Of a DNA stretch of 64,000 nucleotides, positions 1-12,481 are shown in pieces. Below the pieces are notes generated by a model, which saw only the letters and a program-made list of their open reading frames with translations, was not told where the DNA came from and did no database searches. The first letter of the stretch is position 1; every line of letters starts with the position of its first letter. A program made the position numbers and the translations under genes. Source of the DNA: Acinetobacter oleivorans DR1 (GTDB lineage Bacteria; Pseudomonadota; Gammaproteobacteria; Pseudomonadales; Moraxellaceae); contig NC_014259.1 in assembly GCF_000196795.1 (NCBI RefSeq), positions 3,472,001 through 3,536,000 on the forward strand. Direction: 5' to 3'.

Positions 1-32
1 AAATTAGGATCATCGTTTCTTACATCATTCAT
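1..32 (-). CDS. hisG: ATP phosphoribosyltransferase, N-terminal fragment (cut by window edge)
   Basis: Only the first ten codons are inside the window, reading MNDVRNDDPN from an ATG whose A is at 32. The ATG overlaps the murA stop codon by one base, so the two genes are translationally coupled. Acinetobacter HisG carries this kind of N-terminal extension before the catalytic region, and hisG follows murA in this genus; both points are from memory. HisG catalyses the first step of histidine synthesis, joining ATP and PRPP. The identification rests on ten residues plus context, so it is probable rather than certain. Confidence 0.7.
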   Translation of the reverse strand, partial: MNDVRNDDPN

Positions 33-1288
33 TAACTTACTCGCTTAATTTTGGCACCTAAACCTTGAAGCTTCTCTTCGACATGTTCATAACCACGGTC
101 AATATGGTAGATACGATCAATTAATGTATCTCCCTCTGCAACTAAAGCAGCTAGAACTAAAGAGAATGAAGCACGTAAATCTGTTGCCATAACAGGTGCT
201 GCCTGTAAGGTTTCAACTCCTGTTACGACAGCATCGTGACCTTCAACTTGAATATTAGCGCCCATTCGTGACAATTCAGGAACATGCATAAAACGATTTT
301 CAAAGATCGTTTCAGAGATTGTTGCGAATCCACGACCAATCACATTTACTGCCATCAGCTGTGCTTGCATATCAGTTGGAAATTCTGGATGTGGCAAAGT
401 TCTAAAACTTACAGCTTTAGGGCGTTTACCCATCATATCAAGTTCTATCCAGTCATCACCACGAGTGACTTCAGCACCCATTTCTTCAAACTTATCCAAA
501 ACAGACTCAAGTAATGCAGGGTCAGTATGTGTAGTTTTGACACGACCACCCGTAATTGCAGCAGCTGCTAAATATGAACCTGTTTCAATACGATCAGCAA
601 CAACAGCATATTCACAGCCATGTAGACTTTCTACACCAGTTACAACAAGAGTATCTGTATCAAGGCCTTCGATCTTAGCGCCCATTTTAATTAACATTTG
701 AGCAAGGTCAGTAATTTCAGGTTCACGAGCTGCATTACGAATAGTCGTAACGCCATCTGCTAATGCCGCTGCCATCAAGATGTTTTCGGTACCACCAACA
801 GTAACCATATCAAAAACAACTTCACCACCTTTTAAGCGACCATCAACTGAAGCATGGACATAACCATTTTCAACTTCAATATGCGCACCCAAAGCTTCTA
901 AAGCTTTTAAATGTTGATCCACAGGTCTTGAACCAATCGCACAACCACCAGGTAAAGAAACTTTAGCATTACCATAACGTGCTAATAATGGTCCTAAAAC
1001 CAAAATTGAGGCACGCATTGTTTTTACTAGCTCATAAGGTGCAAACTGATTGTCTAAAGTAGAGGTATCTGCTTTTACTGTGTCATTTTCATAGCCAATT
1101 GTTACCCCTAATCCACCAATTAGCTTTACCAAAGTATTAACATCTTTAAGATTTGGGACATTGGTTATTGTAATTGGAGAATCTGCAAGAATAGTTGCAG
1201 CAAGTAATGGCAAAGCAGCATTTTTAGCACCAGAAATGCGCACTTCGCCCTCGAGCTTAACACCACCCGTAATTAAAAATTTATCCAT
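32..1288 (-). CDS. murA: UDP-N-acetylglucosamine 1-carboxyvinyltransferase
   Basis: MurA carries out the first committed cytoplasmic step of peptidoglycan synthesis, transferring enolpyruvate from PEP to UDP-GlcNAc. The 418-residue length is typical of the family. The N-terminal KNAALPLLAA segment binds substrate. The catalytic loop reads PGGCAIGSRP with the cysteine at residue 116; this Cys is the residue fosfomycin alkylates, and because it is Cys rather than Asp the enzyme should be of the classical fosfomycin-sensitive type. The protein ends in the usual EEKLQGLGAKI region. It is the second gene of a minus-strand run: ibaG lies 6 bases upstream and hisG overlaps its stop codon, giving the ibaG-murA-hisG order seen in related bacteria. 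Confidence 0.98.
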   Translation of the reverse strand: MDKFLITGGVKLEGEVRISGAKNAALPLLAATILADSPITITNVPNLKDVNTLVKLIGGLGVTIGYENDTVKADTSTLDNQFAPYELVKTMRASILVLGPLLARYGNAKVSLPGGCAIGSRPVDQHLKALEALGAHIEVENGYVHASVDGRLKGGEVVFDMVTVGGTENILMAAALADGVTTIRNAAREPEITDLAQMLIKMGAKIEGLDTDTLVVTGVESLHGCEYAVVADRIETGSYLAAAAITGGRVKTTHTDPALLESVLDKFEEMGAEVTRGDDWIELDMMGKRPKAVSFRTLPHPEFPTDMQAQLMAVNVIGRGFATISETIFENRFMHVPELSRMGANIQVEGHDAVVTGVETLQAAPVMATDLRASFSLVLAALVAEGDTLIDRIYHIDRGYEHVEEKLQGLGAKIKRVS

Positions 1289-1294
1289 TAATAT

Positions 1295-1546
1295 TTAAGC
1301 TCCGAAAAGGCTTGCTTTACGCCATTCATCTTTGGTCATTGCACGAATTGTTACCGCGTGAACTTCCCCACTTGCAATATAAGTATTTAATGGTGCATAA
1401 ACTAATTGTTGACGAGCCACTGTACGCTTACCTTCAAATTGATCATCCACAATACGGAGGTCAAATTTTCCGGCCTGTCCGCTCACCGCTACTTCCGCTA
1501 CAGGGAAAGCTTCTTTTAAAATTTGAGTGAGCTGTTCACTATTCAT
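1295..1546 (-). CDS. ibaG: BolA-family protein IbaG
   Basis: This is an 83-residue BolA/IbaG protein. The fold contains the conserved FDLRIVDDQFEGKRTVARQQLVYAPL-type stretch, of which the segment from residue 26 to 50 is diagnostic, followed by the HAVTIRAMTKDEW end. BolA-like proteins work with monothiol glutaredoxins in iron-sulfur cluster handling, and IbaG is linked to acid stress in E. coli. The start at 1546 is preferred over an in-frame codon six residues upstream because an AGAGG ribosome site sits eight bases before it. It is directly upstream of murA, an arrangement known from other Gammaproteobacteria and suggesting co-transcription with cell-wall synthesis. Confidence 0.93.
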   Translation of the reverse strand: MNSEQLTQILKEAFPVAEVAVSGQAGKFDLRIVDDQFEGKRTVARQQLVYAPLNTYIASGEVHAVTIRAMTKDEWRKASLFGA

Positions 1547-1637
1547 TGCAAAGACCTCTGACACAACCTAAGGGGTAAAACGGAGTATTTTACTATAACT
1601 TTTTCCAAGAATTCAGTACGTGTTTATATTTTATCAA

Positions 1638-1666
1638 TAAAAAAGAGGCTATCTTTCAAGCCTCTC
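1638..1666 (-). terminator. Intrinsic terminator after hpf
   Basis: Read on the minus strand, AGAGGCT and AGCCTCT form a 7-bp stem with an eight-base loop, followed by TTTTTTA. It lies 20 bases past the hpf stop codon and should separate hpf from ibaG-murA. Confidence 0.8.
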
Positions 1667-1684
1667 TTAAATTAACAAAACTTA

Positions 1685-2023
1685 TTAAACAGAAACAGTA
1701 ACTTGCGAATAAGTACATTGCATTTTTCGATATCTTAATAATTGTCTTTTTAATTTTTCTGTCAATTTTTTAATTGAAGTATACATATCATCAGCGGTTG
1801 CCTGAGCAAACAACTCAATCCCCGGCAATCTTACTATAGCCTCTGCAACATGATTTGAACTGCCCTTATGAGAGCGCTTATCAATTTGATGATCTTTTGT
1901 TAATTTAATCTGCATACTATTCACCTGGTCTAGGTGTTTCGTCAATTGATTAAACTTTGATTTAATATTTTCTTCTATAGCTGGTGTAATTGCTAAATGA
2001 TGTCCACGAATCGTTATTTGCAT
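1685..2023 (-). CDS. hpf: Ribosome hibernation-promoting factor (short form)
   Basis: This is a 112-residue HPF/YfiA-family protein that binds the decoding region of the 30S subunit in stationary phase and shuts down translation. The start is set at 2023, giving MQITIRGHHL, the canonical HPF N-terminus; an AGGG site lies just upstream. A longer in-frame extension to 2086 adds 21 residues with no family counterpart. The basic KRSHKGSSNHVAEAIV region and the C-terminal helix rich in Lys/Arg are typical. There is no C-terminal dimerisation domain, so it is the short HPF expected of Gammaproteobacteria. It lies downstream of rpoN, the standard rpoN-hpf arrangement, although the 165-base gap here is wider than in enterics. 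Confidence 0.95.
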   Translation of the reverse strand: MQITIRGHHLAITPAIEENIKSKFNQLTKHLDQVNSMQIKLTKDHQIDKRSHKGSSNHVAEAIVRLPGIELFAQATADDMYTSIKKLTEKLKRQLLRYRKMQCTYSQVTVSV

Positions 2024-2188
2024 AATTCTATCCCTCACCTTTTTTAGGTTATTTAAAGAAGAACTAAAACGATTTAATGCTATCAAAAAAAATTAGGACA
2101 ATTAAACCATTTTAGCGGCTCCTCTTGGTGAAATTAAAATTTCATTATTTCGTCATAATGAATCTCTAGAATAGCCATACTTCAAAAT

Positions 2189-3637
2189 TCAGATCAAGAC
2201 TTTTCTTTCAGACGATGAAGGAATATGTAACGATTCACGATATTTTGCGACAGTCCTTCTGGCTACTTCAATCCCTTCATCTTTCAACAATGTGGCAATT
2301 ACATTATCTGACAAAGGTTTACGCGGGTTTTCACTTGCTACAAGTTTCTTAATCATTGCACGAATTGCAGTGGAAGAAGCCTCTCCACCAGCAGTTGTAC
2401 CTACATGGCTAGAGAAAAAATATTTCAATTCAAAAAGGCCACGTGGAGTAAGCATATATTTATTTGTGGTTACACGAGAAACTGTAGATTCATGCAATTC
2501 TACTTCTTCAGCAACATCTCGAAGAACTAATGGTTTCATTGCTTCTGCACCGATTTCCAAAAAAGCTTTCTGATGCTCCACAATACACGATGCTACTTTT
2601 AATAGTGTTTTATGTCTTTCATCAATGCTTTTAATAAAGTTTTTTGCCTCAAGCATTTGATTACGCAAATATAAATTATCTTCACTCTGGTCTGCTCTAC
2701 GAATCATACTGGAGTAAAAAGAGTTAATTCTTAATTTAGGTAATACATCTGGGTTTAGTTGAACCTGCCAATGTAAATCTTTTTTAGAAACTACTACATC
2801 TGGGATTTGATAATCTGACTCTTGTTTATCAAAATCCATACCTGGATATGGTTTCAATGTTTTTAAAAGATTGATTGCAAACTTTAATTGGTCTTTTGTT
2901 AAACCCGTTTGTTTGAGTAATTTATTTAAATCATTTGCTATCAAAAGCTCATAATATTGCAATAAGCTTTTTGCTTCGTTTAAATATTCAACATCTTTTG
3001 GTAGAAATTCGAGTTGTATTTTTAAACATTCCGCTAAATTACGTGAACCGATCCCTAGTGGATCAAGCCGTTGAATATGCTTTAAGACGACTAGAACCTC
3101 ATCTTCTTCAATGTCTTCTTCGATATCCATCTCATTTAATAATTGTTGGGCAGCTAAAATTATTTCTTCTATTTCAGCATCCAAGAAACCTTTATCATCT
3201 AATGCATCAACAATACAGTAAGCAATTAATTGATCTATTTTAGAAAAGTGCAAAAGATTAACTTGTTCTAAAATATGTTCCTTTAGAGATAATTGAACTT
3301 GACGATTATCCTCTCGCTCTTCAAATTCTGGAGTAGCCAACGCTGTTGATTGATGAGTATAAATATCATCCCAATCAGTATCGACTGGTAAATCATCAGG
3401 CAAATGGTTTGCATTTAATTCAGTTGTTAAATCATCTGAGTCTTTGCTTTCTAATACAGATAGGCTTTCTGTTATTGATTCTTCTTCTATTTTTTCAAGT
3501 AAAGGATTACTATCTAGTTGAATTTGGATTTCTTGTTCAAGTTCTAAGCTAGAAAGCTGTAACAAACGAATCGCCTGCTGCAATTGAGGTGTTAACGATA
3601 AAGAATTCGCAACTTTCAACCCAACAGATAATTTCAT
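2189..3637 (-). CDS. rpoN: RNA polymerase sigma-54 factor
   Basis: This 482-residue sigma-54 has the three expected regions: a Gln/Leu-rich activator-interacting region I at residues 1-50 with repeated QLQQAIRLLQLS-type motifs, a very acidic region II around 50-120, and the DNA-binding region III. The RpoN box reads ARRTVAKYRE near residue 460, which is the family signature that contacts the -24 element. Sigma-54 directs transcription of nitrogen, motility and stress genes and needs AAA+ activators. hpf follows on the same strand. The PTS-Ntr components npr and rapZ, usually near rpoN, are instead about 43 kb away at 46674-47791. Confidence 0.98.
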   Translation of the reverse strand: MKLSVGLKVANSLSLTPQLQQAIRLLQLSSLELEQEIQIQLDSNPLLEKIEEESITESLSVLESKDSDDLTTELNANHLPDDLPVDTDWDDIYTHQSTALATPEFEEREDNRQVQLSLKEHILEQVNLLHFSKIDQLIAYCIVDALDDKGFLDAEIEEIILAAQQLLNEMDIEEDIEEDEVLVVLKHIQRLDPLGIGSRNLAECLKIQLEFLPKDVEYLNEAKSLLQYYELLIANDLNKLLKQTGLTKDQLKFAINLLKTLKPYPGMDFDKQESDYQIPDVVVSKKDLHWQVQLNPDVLPKLRINSFYSSMIRRADQSEDNLYLRNQMLEAKNFIKSIDERHKTLLKVASCIVEHQKAFLEIGAEAMKPLVLRDVAEEVELHESTVSRVTTNKYMLTPRGLFELKYFFSSHVGTTAGGEASSTAIRAMIKKLVASENPRKPLSDNVIATLLKDEGIEVARRTVAKYRESLHIPSSSERKVLI

Positions 3638-3917
3638 ATTTTAGATTCCATTAAACAAGCAAAAATCATGCCTACTTATTATTTATAACATATAGTTTCT
3701 ATTTATCATATATATTGGTGTGAAATTTCCAGAAGAAAAAGTAGATCTTTAATGAAAAATTTTGCTGCATAGCTAATTAAAATGTCGGTTTAGAAGCCCA
3801 TTTCTAACTTAGAACGGGCTCGAAGTTTCCTTCATATATAAAAAAGGACTCATATAGAGTCCTTTTTTATGGTCTTACTGCATCTAAATTAAACAATCAA
3901 TTTAATTTCCCATAAAG
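3638..3917. other. Spacer between rpoN and the rRNA operon
   Basis: No gene is visible in these 280 bases. The stretch carries the rpoN upstream region (3638-3780), an imperfect inverted repeat at 3794-3819 (AGCCC...GGGCT), and a strong hairpin at 3841-3867 listed separately. I could not assign an rpoN promoter with confidence. Confidence 0.6.
3841..3867. terminator. Bidirectional hairpin, second terminator after rRNA operon
   Basis: AAAAAGGACTC pairs with GAGTCCTTTTT around a 5-base loop, and both sides carry A/T runs. It is 50 bases past the first rRNA terminator in the direction of rRNA transcription, so it probably acts as a back-up stop protecting rpoN from rRNA read-through. Confidence 0.75.
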
Positions 3918-3949
3918 AAACACCCCCAACTGTTAAGTTGGGGGTGTTT
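3918..3949 (-). terminator. rRNA operon terminator
   Basis: A 14-bp perfect stem (AAACACCCCCAACT with its complement) with a four-base loop lies 10 bases after the 5S rRNA end on the minus strand and is followed by TTTCTTTAT. This is the primary intrinsic terminator of the operon. Confidence 0.9.
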
Positions 3950-3958
3950 AGAATAATG

Positions 3959-4073
3959 AGCTGGCGATGACTTACTCTCACATGGGAAACCCCACACTAC
4001 CATCAGCGCTAAGAGGTTTCACTTCTGAGTTCGGGAAGGGATCAGGTGGTTCACTCTTGCTATGGTCGCCAGC
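3959..4073 (-). rRNA. rrf: 5S ribosomal RNA
   Basis: The gene is about 115 bases. The ends pair as GCTGGCGA and its complement TCGCCAGC, and the interior contains the conserved CCGAACTCAGAAGTGAAAC loop. It lies last in the operon, 180 bases after 23S. End positions are accurate to a few bases. Confidence 0.95.
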
Positions 4074-4252
4074 ACAACTGGTATGGATACTTGCATTGGT
4101 CTTAATGTGCCGATGCGTTTTCCAAATCTTTACAGATGGGCTGATTGAATCTTACTTTATTTGTTCATTTTAGCTAAGCGTATAACTAAATCAAGTTGCT
4201 TTGCATATTAATGAATCGATTGATGCTTTATATACAACTGCTTGGGTGTTGT

Positions 4253-7145
<2,893 letters not shown>

Positions 7146-7152
7146 ATACAAC

Positions 7153-7497
7153 CCCAAACAGTCGTCAACACTTACAAGTGAGTGTTGTCCGTGCGATTCT
7201 TCATCGCTACTATCTGTTGCCTGTGTATTTAAACACTGTACAGCTTCAATCTAAATTCATATACCAAAACGCTTGATTCAGTTAATTTGCTAGTTCTCAA
7301 TTCATCTAGATTAATTGCTTAATCTAAACTCTTGAGTGAACAATTTATTTCAGACTCAATTTTGCCAATCTGTTAATGAATAAACACGCCTTCGTCAGGT
7401 CATGCTTAATACCGTGATACTTAAATCACAGAAGTTAATAAACTAAGATCTAAATCTCTATTTACTAATTTCTGTAATCCGAACTTCTCTTAAGTTC
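7153..7497 (-). other. Internal transcribed spacer, tRNA-Ala to 23S
   Basis: These 345 bases are AT-rich transcribed spacer inside the rRNA operon. No ORF or further tRNA is visible. This spacer is the part of the operon most likely to differ between copies and between species. Confidence 0.8.
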
Positions 7498-7573
7498 TGG
7501 TGGAGACTAGGAGAGTCGAACTCCTGACCTCCTGCGTGCAAAGCAGGCGCTCTACCAACTAAGCTAAGTCCCC
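7498..7573 (-). tRNA. alaT: tRNA-Ala (TGC anticodon)
   Basis: The gene is 76 bases including an encoded CCA. Read on the minus strand it starts GGGGACTTAGCTTAGTTGG, has anticodon stem-loop CTGCTTTGCACGCAG with anticodon TGC, and ends TAGTCTCCACCA. It lies in the 16S-23S spacer. Confidence 0.97.
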
Positions 7574-7628
7574 AGCTTACATCATCAGTCATGTATCTTT
7601 TATCTATAACTTCAACCAGTCAAAGTCA

Positions 7629-7705
<77 letters not shown>

Positions 7706-7719
7706 TCAGATACATCTAT

Positions 7720-7741
7720 GAAGAACAACTTGTTGTGGATT
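7720..7741. repeat. 16S processing stem, 3' arm
   Basis: GAAGAACAACTTGT(T)GTGGATT is the reverse complement, with one bulged T, of 9441-9461 upstream of the 16S 5' end. The pairing forms the pre-16S stalk cleaved by RNase III. Confidence 0.8.
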
Positions 7742-7764
7742 CTTACCAATCGTCAATCTTTCGT

Positions 7765-9302
<1,538 letters not shown>

Positions 9303-9440
9303 AAAATCATTTTGCACCTTATTAAAGACAAGGTGCCAATTCTGGCTCATCAATTTTCTGACTTAAATTTCGCTCAAATAAACTTCGAGTAATTTAAACC
9401 AATCAATCAATGATAATATTTCGATTAATCAATCAGTAAA

Positions 9441-9461
9441 AATCCACACAAGTTGTTCTTC
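9441..9461. repeat. 16S processing stem, 5' arm
   Basis: AATCCACACAAGTTGTTCTTC pairs with 7720-7741 across the 16S gene. It is in the operon leader. Confidence 0.8.
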
Positions 9462-9513
9462 AATTCTCTTAATGATCTTCTTCCTGGTTCGTCACCAGCA
9501 AGCTAGGTCGGCT

Positions 9514-9541
9514 ATATTACTCTTAATCTCTTAAAAGTCAA
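9514..9541 (-). promoter_or_regulatory. rRNA operon promoter P2 (predicted)
   Basis: On the minus strand TTGACT (9536-9541) and TAATAT (9514-9519) are separated by 16 bases, followed by a GC-rich stretch AGCCGACC and preceded by A/T-rich DNA. It is 210 bases before 16S. Confidence 0.65.
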
Positions 9542-9676
9542 CAGGTAATTTCGATATTTTTAAAACTTAATCTCAAAACCAACTTCTCATTAAATTCATC
9601 ACTTAAAGTAACCAACTTAATTCCAAGTAACTGTTTTTCAACAAGTTCTTATCTGCATCACCGCCGATGGATGTGC

Positions 9677-9704
9677 ATTATAGACCATTAATAACCTTTG
9701 ACAA
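9677..9704 (-). promoter_or_regulatory. rRNA operon promoter P1 (predicted)
   Basis: On the minus strand TTGTCA (9699-9704) and a perfect TATAAT (9677-9682) are separated by 16 bases. An A/T-rich UP-element-like stretch lies at 9705-9732. The start site would be near 9670. Together with P2 this gives the tandem promoter design usual for rRNA operons in Gammaproteobacteria, with strong P1 under growth-rate control. Confidence 0.75.
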
Positions 9705-9874
9705 CCCCTTTTTTAATTTAATATTATCGCATGTTCGTTTTTTAATCATTTTAGCATTTTATCTATATTATTTGATCAATTTTACATTGATAATAGGTTA
9801 TCAATTTTGTATTAAAACATATCTCCACCCAACTGCACATTAAGTATTAGCCTGGCTGGCGGTTAAGGAATTAT

Positions 9875-10753
9875 ATGAATTATTCTAATTTAATTTTACT
9901 AAGCGTGTTATCTGTAGGTGTTTGTACCTCTATATATGCTCAAGAAAACACGGTAAGTGAATCTGCTAATGCGAGTTCATTAGAAGAAACAGGGCCAAAC
10001 CATCCCCGCTCACAAATTATTAAAGATTTAAAAAATATTAAAGTTAAAGATTTAAAAATTAATGCAAATGCAGCTCAACCTGATCTTGTCAAAGATCCTT
10101 TGCAATCATTGAACCGTCCAATTTATTCTTTTAATGATATGTTGGATCGCAATTTTTTACGTCCAGTTGCTGTTCAATATAGAGAAAAAACCCCAGAAGA
10201 TGTGCGTGGTTCTTATCGCCAATTCCGTAAAAATCTTGGTGAACCATGGAATGCTGTCAATCAGCTTATTCAAGGCCGCCCTGGCCGTGCAGCAAAAACT
10301 TTAGGCCGATTTACAATTAACACCTTAACCACTCTTGGTTTGGCTGATCCTGCAAGTCGCTTAGGTTTACCAACGGAAGAAGAGAATTTTGGTGTAACTC
10401 TTGGCTACTATGGCGTTCCCTCTGGCCCATTCCTTATGTTGCCTTTTTTTGGTCCAAGCACCTTACGTGATGGTTTTGGTTTAGCAGTAGATGCTCAAGC
10501 TCGTCCACAAAAATACGTTATGGATGATCAAGAAGGTCTTTATTGGTCGAGTAATCTATTACAAGCTGTGGATACACGCGCCCAATATCTTGACTTAGAT
10601 CAAACCTTACAAGGTGATCAATACGCTATGATTCGAGACTTATACCTCCAGCGTAAAGCATTCCAAATTGCAGAGAAAAAGGGCGATTCTGCCGATGTGT
10701 CTTTCATTGATGATGACTCAGAAGATACACCAGATGAGAATCAAAACCCTTAA
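9875..10753 (+). CDS. mlaA: Phospholipid-binding lipoprotein MlaA (VacJ family)
   Basis: The protein has 292 residues with a cleavable N-terminal signal (residues 1-22). The MlaA core starts at the DPLQSLNRPIYSFNDMLD motif near residue 76 and includes PEDVRGSYRQFRKNLGEPW, GRFTINT and the GVTLGYYGVPSGPFLMLPFFGPS region that forms the amphipathic ring. MlaA sits in the outer membrane with porins and removes misplaced phospholipids, passing them to MlaC and MlaFEDB. A cysteine is present at residue 17 in VGVCTS, but the residue before it is Val, so the lipobox is poor; SPase I cleavage after IYA is an alternative. An AAGGA ribosome site precedes the ATG. About 50 residues of charged linker precede the domain and an acidic tail closes the protein. 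Confidence 0.95.
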   Translation: MNYSNLILLSVLSVGVCTSIYAQENTVSESANASSLEETGPNHPRSQIIKDLKNIKVKDLKINANAAQPDLVKDPLQSLNRPIYSFNDMLDRNFLRPVAVQYREKTPEDVRGSYRQFRKNLGEPWNAVNQLIQGRPGRAAKTLGRFTINTLTTLGLADPASRLGLPTEEENFGVTLGYYGVPSGPFLMLPFFGPSTLRDGFGLAVDAQARPQKYVMDDQEGLYWSSNLLQAVDTRAQYLDLDQTLQGDQYAMIRDLYLQRKAFQIAEKKGDSADVSFIDDDSEDTPDENQNP

Positions 10754-10762
10754 CATGAAATT

Positions 10763-10800
10763 AAGGTATTGCTTGGATTAAGAGTTCGGCAATACCTTGA
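10763..10800 (+). terminator. Weak terminator-like hairpin after mlaA
   Basis: AAGGTATTGC and GCAATACCTT form a 10-bp stem with a 16-base loop, followed by GATTTTG. The U tract is poor, so it may be an attenuator or only a 3' stabilising structure. Confidence 0.5.
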
Positions 10801-10862
10801 TTTTGATCATACATACTCTATGATGAATAAAGTGATCATATAAAAGGACTACCATATCTTCT

Positions 10863-11831
10863 ATGTATTTTATTAAACCGACACGCTCTATTCCTTATTT
10901 AGAGCAAGCTTTGGATAAACTGCCAGGCTTACAAGTCATTAACATAGATGATTTAGATTTATATGATCCAACCATCATTGCAATTGCAGATGTACAAGAT
11001 TTCCTGACTTATAAATGGAATTTGCCGACGGTTGTAATTGCTTTTGAACACGAAGGTGCTGCTTTAGCGCATGCATGGGAAGCAGGTGCTCTTGCAGGTT
11101 GGGTGTGGAATCAGTTACCTAGCGATTTAAATAAAGCTCTATCAAGAATTGATGCTCAATATAAGCGTAACCAAGATAGTCGTGATTTACCTTCGGCTGC
11201 TGAACTGCAAAAACGTTTATTGCCGAATCCAATTGATTTATTAAATTATGAAGTCGAAACTTTTTTTCAGCCTTCAGCTTATCTTTCCGGTGATTGGTAC
11301 GACTATTGGAAATTAAATGACAAAGAAGTTTTATTCTATCTTGCTGATGTTTCAGGCCATGGTGTAACCAGTAGTTTATTAACATCATGGATGGCAGCAT
11401 TTCATGGTCGCTCTAAGACCCCAAGACAATTAATAAAAAAATTAAATGGGATGTTAGTTCAAGAGAATATCGAAAAGCACATTACGATTGTGGTGGGTAT
11501 TTTAAACCTTGAAACACATACTCTTCGCTGGTCAAGTGCTGGGCACTACCCTCCTCCTATTATTTTTGAGCCTAATCAGGCACCGAAGATTCTAACAACG
11601 AGCAGTTTCCCACTAGGTTTAACTGATGAACTTGAAGTTGAAGAGCATATTTGTACATTAAATCGCCATGCTCGCTTCATTGTTTGCTCGGACGGAGCCC
11701 TCGAACCTTTTGATGGTGGTTTAAACGATCAGTTCCAACAATTGGTCCATCATTTGCAAAATCAATCATTTCAAGCACCCGATCATGTGGCCGATGATAT
11801 TGCCATCTTCAGTCTTTGTCGAATGAATTAA
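10863..11831 (+). CDS. gigA: RsbU/SpoIIE-type PP2C phosphatase, GigA-like
   Basis: The protein has 322 residues. Residues 1-100 look like a degenerate receiver-type domain without a clear phosphoacceptor Asp pocket. Residues 110-320 form a PP2C/SpoIIE phosphatase with metal-binding motifs GDWYDY (Asp144), ADVSGHG (Asp162), SDGALE (Asp277) and the terminal DDIAIF (Asp311/312). Such enzymes dephosphorylate an anti-anti-sigma partner. That partner, a STAS protein, is the next gene. In A. baumannii the pair is described as GigA/GigB, a stress and antibiotic-tolerance switch; the assignment is from memory of that work and the matching order. No RsbW-like kinase is encoded nearby, so the opposing kinase must be elsewhere or the wiring is different. 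Confidence 0.85.
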   Translation: MYFIKPTRSIPYLEQALDKLPGLQVINIDDLDLYDPTIIAIADVQDFLTYKWNLPTVVIAFEHEGAALAHAWEAGALAGWVWNQLPSDLNKALSRIDAQYKRNQDSRDLPSAAELQKRLLPNPIDLLNYEVETFFQPSAYLSGDWYDYWKLNDKEVLFYLADVSGHGVTSSLLTSWMAAFHGRSKTPRQLIKKLNGMLVQENIEKHITIVVGILNLETHTLRWSSAGHYPPPIIFEPNQAPKILTTSSFPLGLTDELEVEEHICTLNRHARFIVCSDGALEPFDGGLNDQFQQLVHHLQNQSFQAPDHVADDIAIFSLCRMN

Positions 11832-11933
11832 TTTACGAATCAATTAATTACATAATATACGACTTAAGGACTCTTGAGTCTGGGATGGCACTATGTGATA
11901 ATTTTTCTATCCTTCTCTGAAAATGGCATTTAT

Positions 11934-12455
11934 ATGTCAACAGGTCATGTTGAATATGCAAGTTTAAATGGAACGCATATTTTCAAACTTATTGGTGAAG
12001 TGCGAGCCCATTCTTGTATAAGTCTAGACAAACTTTTAAACAGAATTGAACAGCAAGAGAATGTTGTAGGTGCAATCGTTGATTTAACCCAAACAACATT
12101 TATTGATAGTACTGTATTAGGCATCCTAGCTAAGCTGGGTTTAAAGCTTAAACAGACTCATCATATTCAAGCTGTGATGCTATCTACCAATCCAGATATC
12201 ACAACCTTAGCCAACAGTATGGGGCTAGGGCAAGTTTTTGTCATTTTGAATTATTGTGGTGATCCTAACGTTTGCACATTAACGTTAACAGATGAACAAA
12301 TCACTCATAATGCAATGCTAAGAACTGTTCTGGATGCACATAAGACATTGATGAAACTCAATGCAAACAATCAGAATATGTTTGAGCCACTTGTTAAGCA
12401 GTTACAGAAAGAACAAGATACTCTTGAACAGGTATCGGACAAACAAAATGCCTGA
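11934..12455 (+). CDS. gigB: STAS-domain anti-anti-sigma factor, GigB-like
   Basis: A STAS domain spans about residues 5-110 of this 173-residue protein. The phosphorylation loop reads TTFIDSTVLG, placing candidate acceptors at Ser59 and Thr60, the position where SpoIIAA/RsbV proteins are phosphorylated. The C-terminal 60 residues are Gln/Asn-rich helix without known match. The ATG at 11934 gives MSTGHVEY, a normal STAS start, but has a weak ribosome site; an in-frame TTG at 11874 is preceded by a good TAAGGA and would add 20 hydrophobic residues. I prefer 11934 because the added segment has no family counterpart. It is the substrate expected for the upstream phosphatase. Confidence 0.85.
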   Translation: MSTGHVEYASLNGTHIFKLIGEVRAHSCISLDKLLNRIEQQENVVGAIVDLTQTTFIDSTVLGILAKLGLKLKQTHHIQAVMLSTNPDITTLANSMGLGQVFVILNYCGDPNVCTLTLTDEQITHNAMLRTVLDAHKTLMKLNANNQNMFEPLVKQLQKEQDTLEQVSDKQNA

Positions 12456-12481
12456 TTTTCAACACTAAGCCGGATTAGAAT

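Larger units (their letters stand above)
9303..9874. other. rRNA leader and divergent region upstream of mlaA
   Basis: These 572 bases hold the rRNA leader with its processing arm and the two predicted rRNA promoters. The rest (about 9733-9874) is the mlaA upstream region. No ORF is credible. I looked for a canonical boxA antitermination site in the leader and did not find a clear match. Confidence 0.6.
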
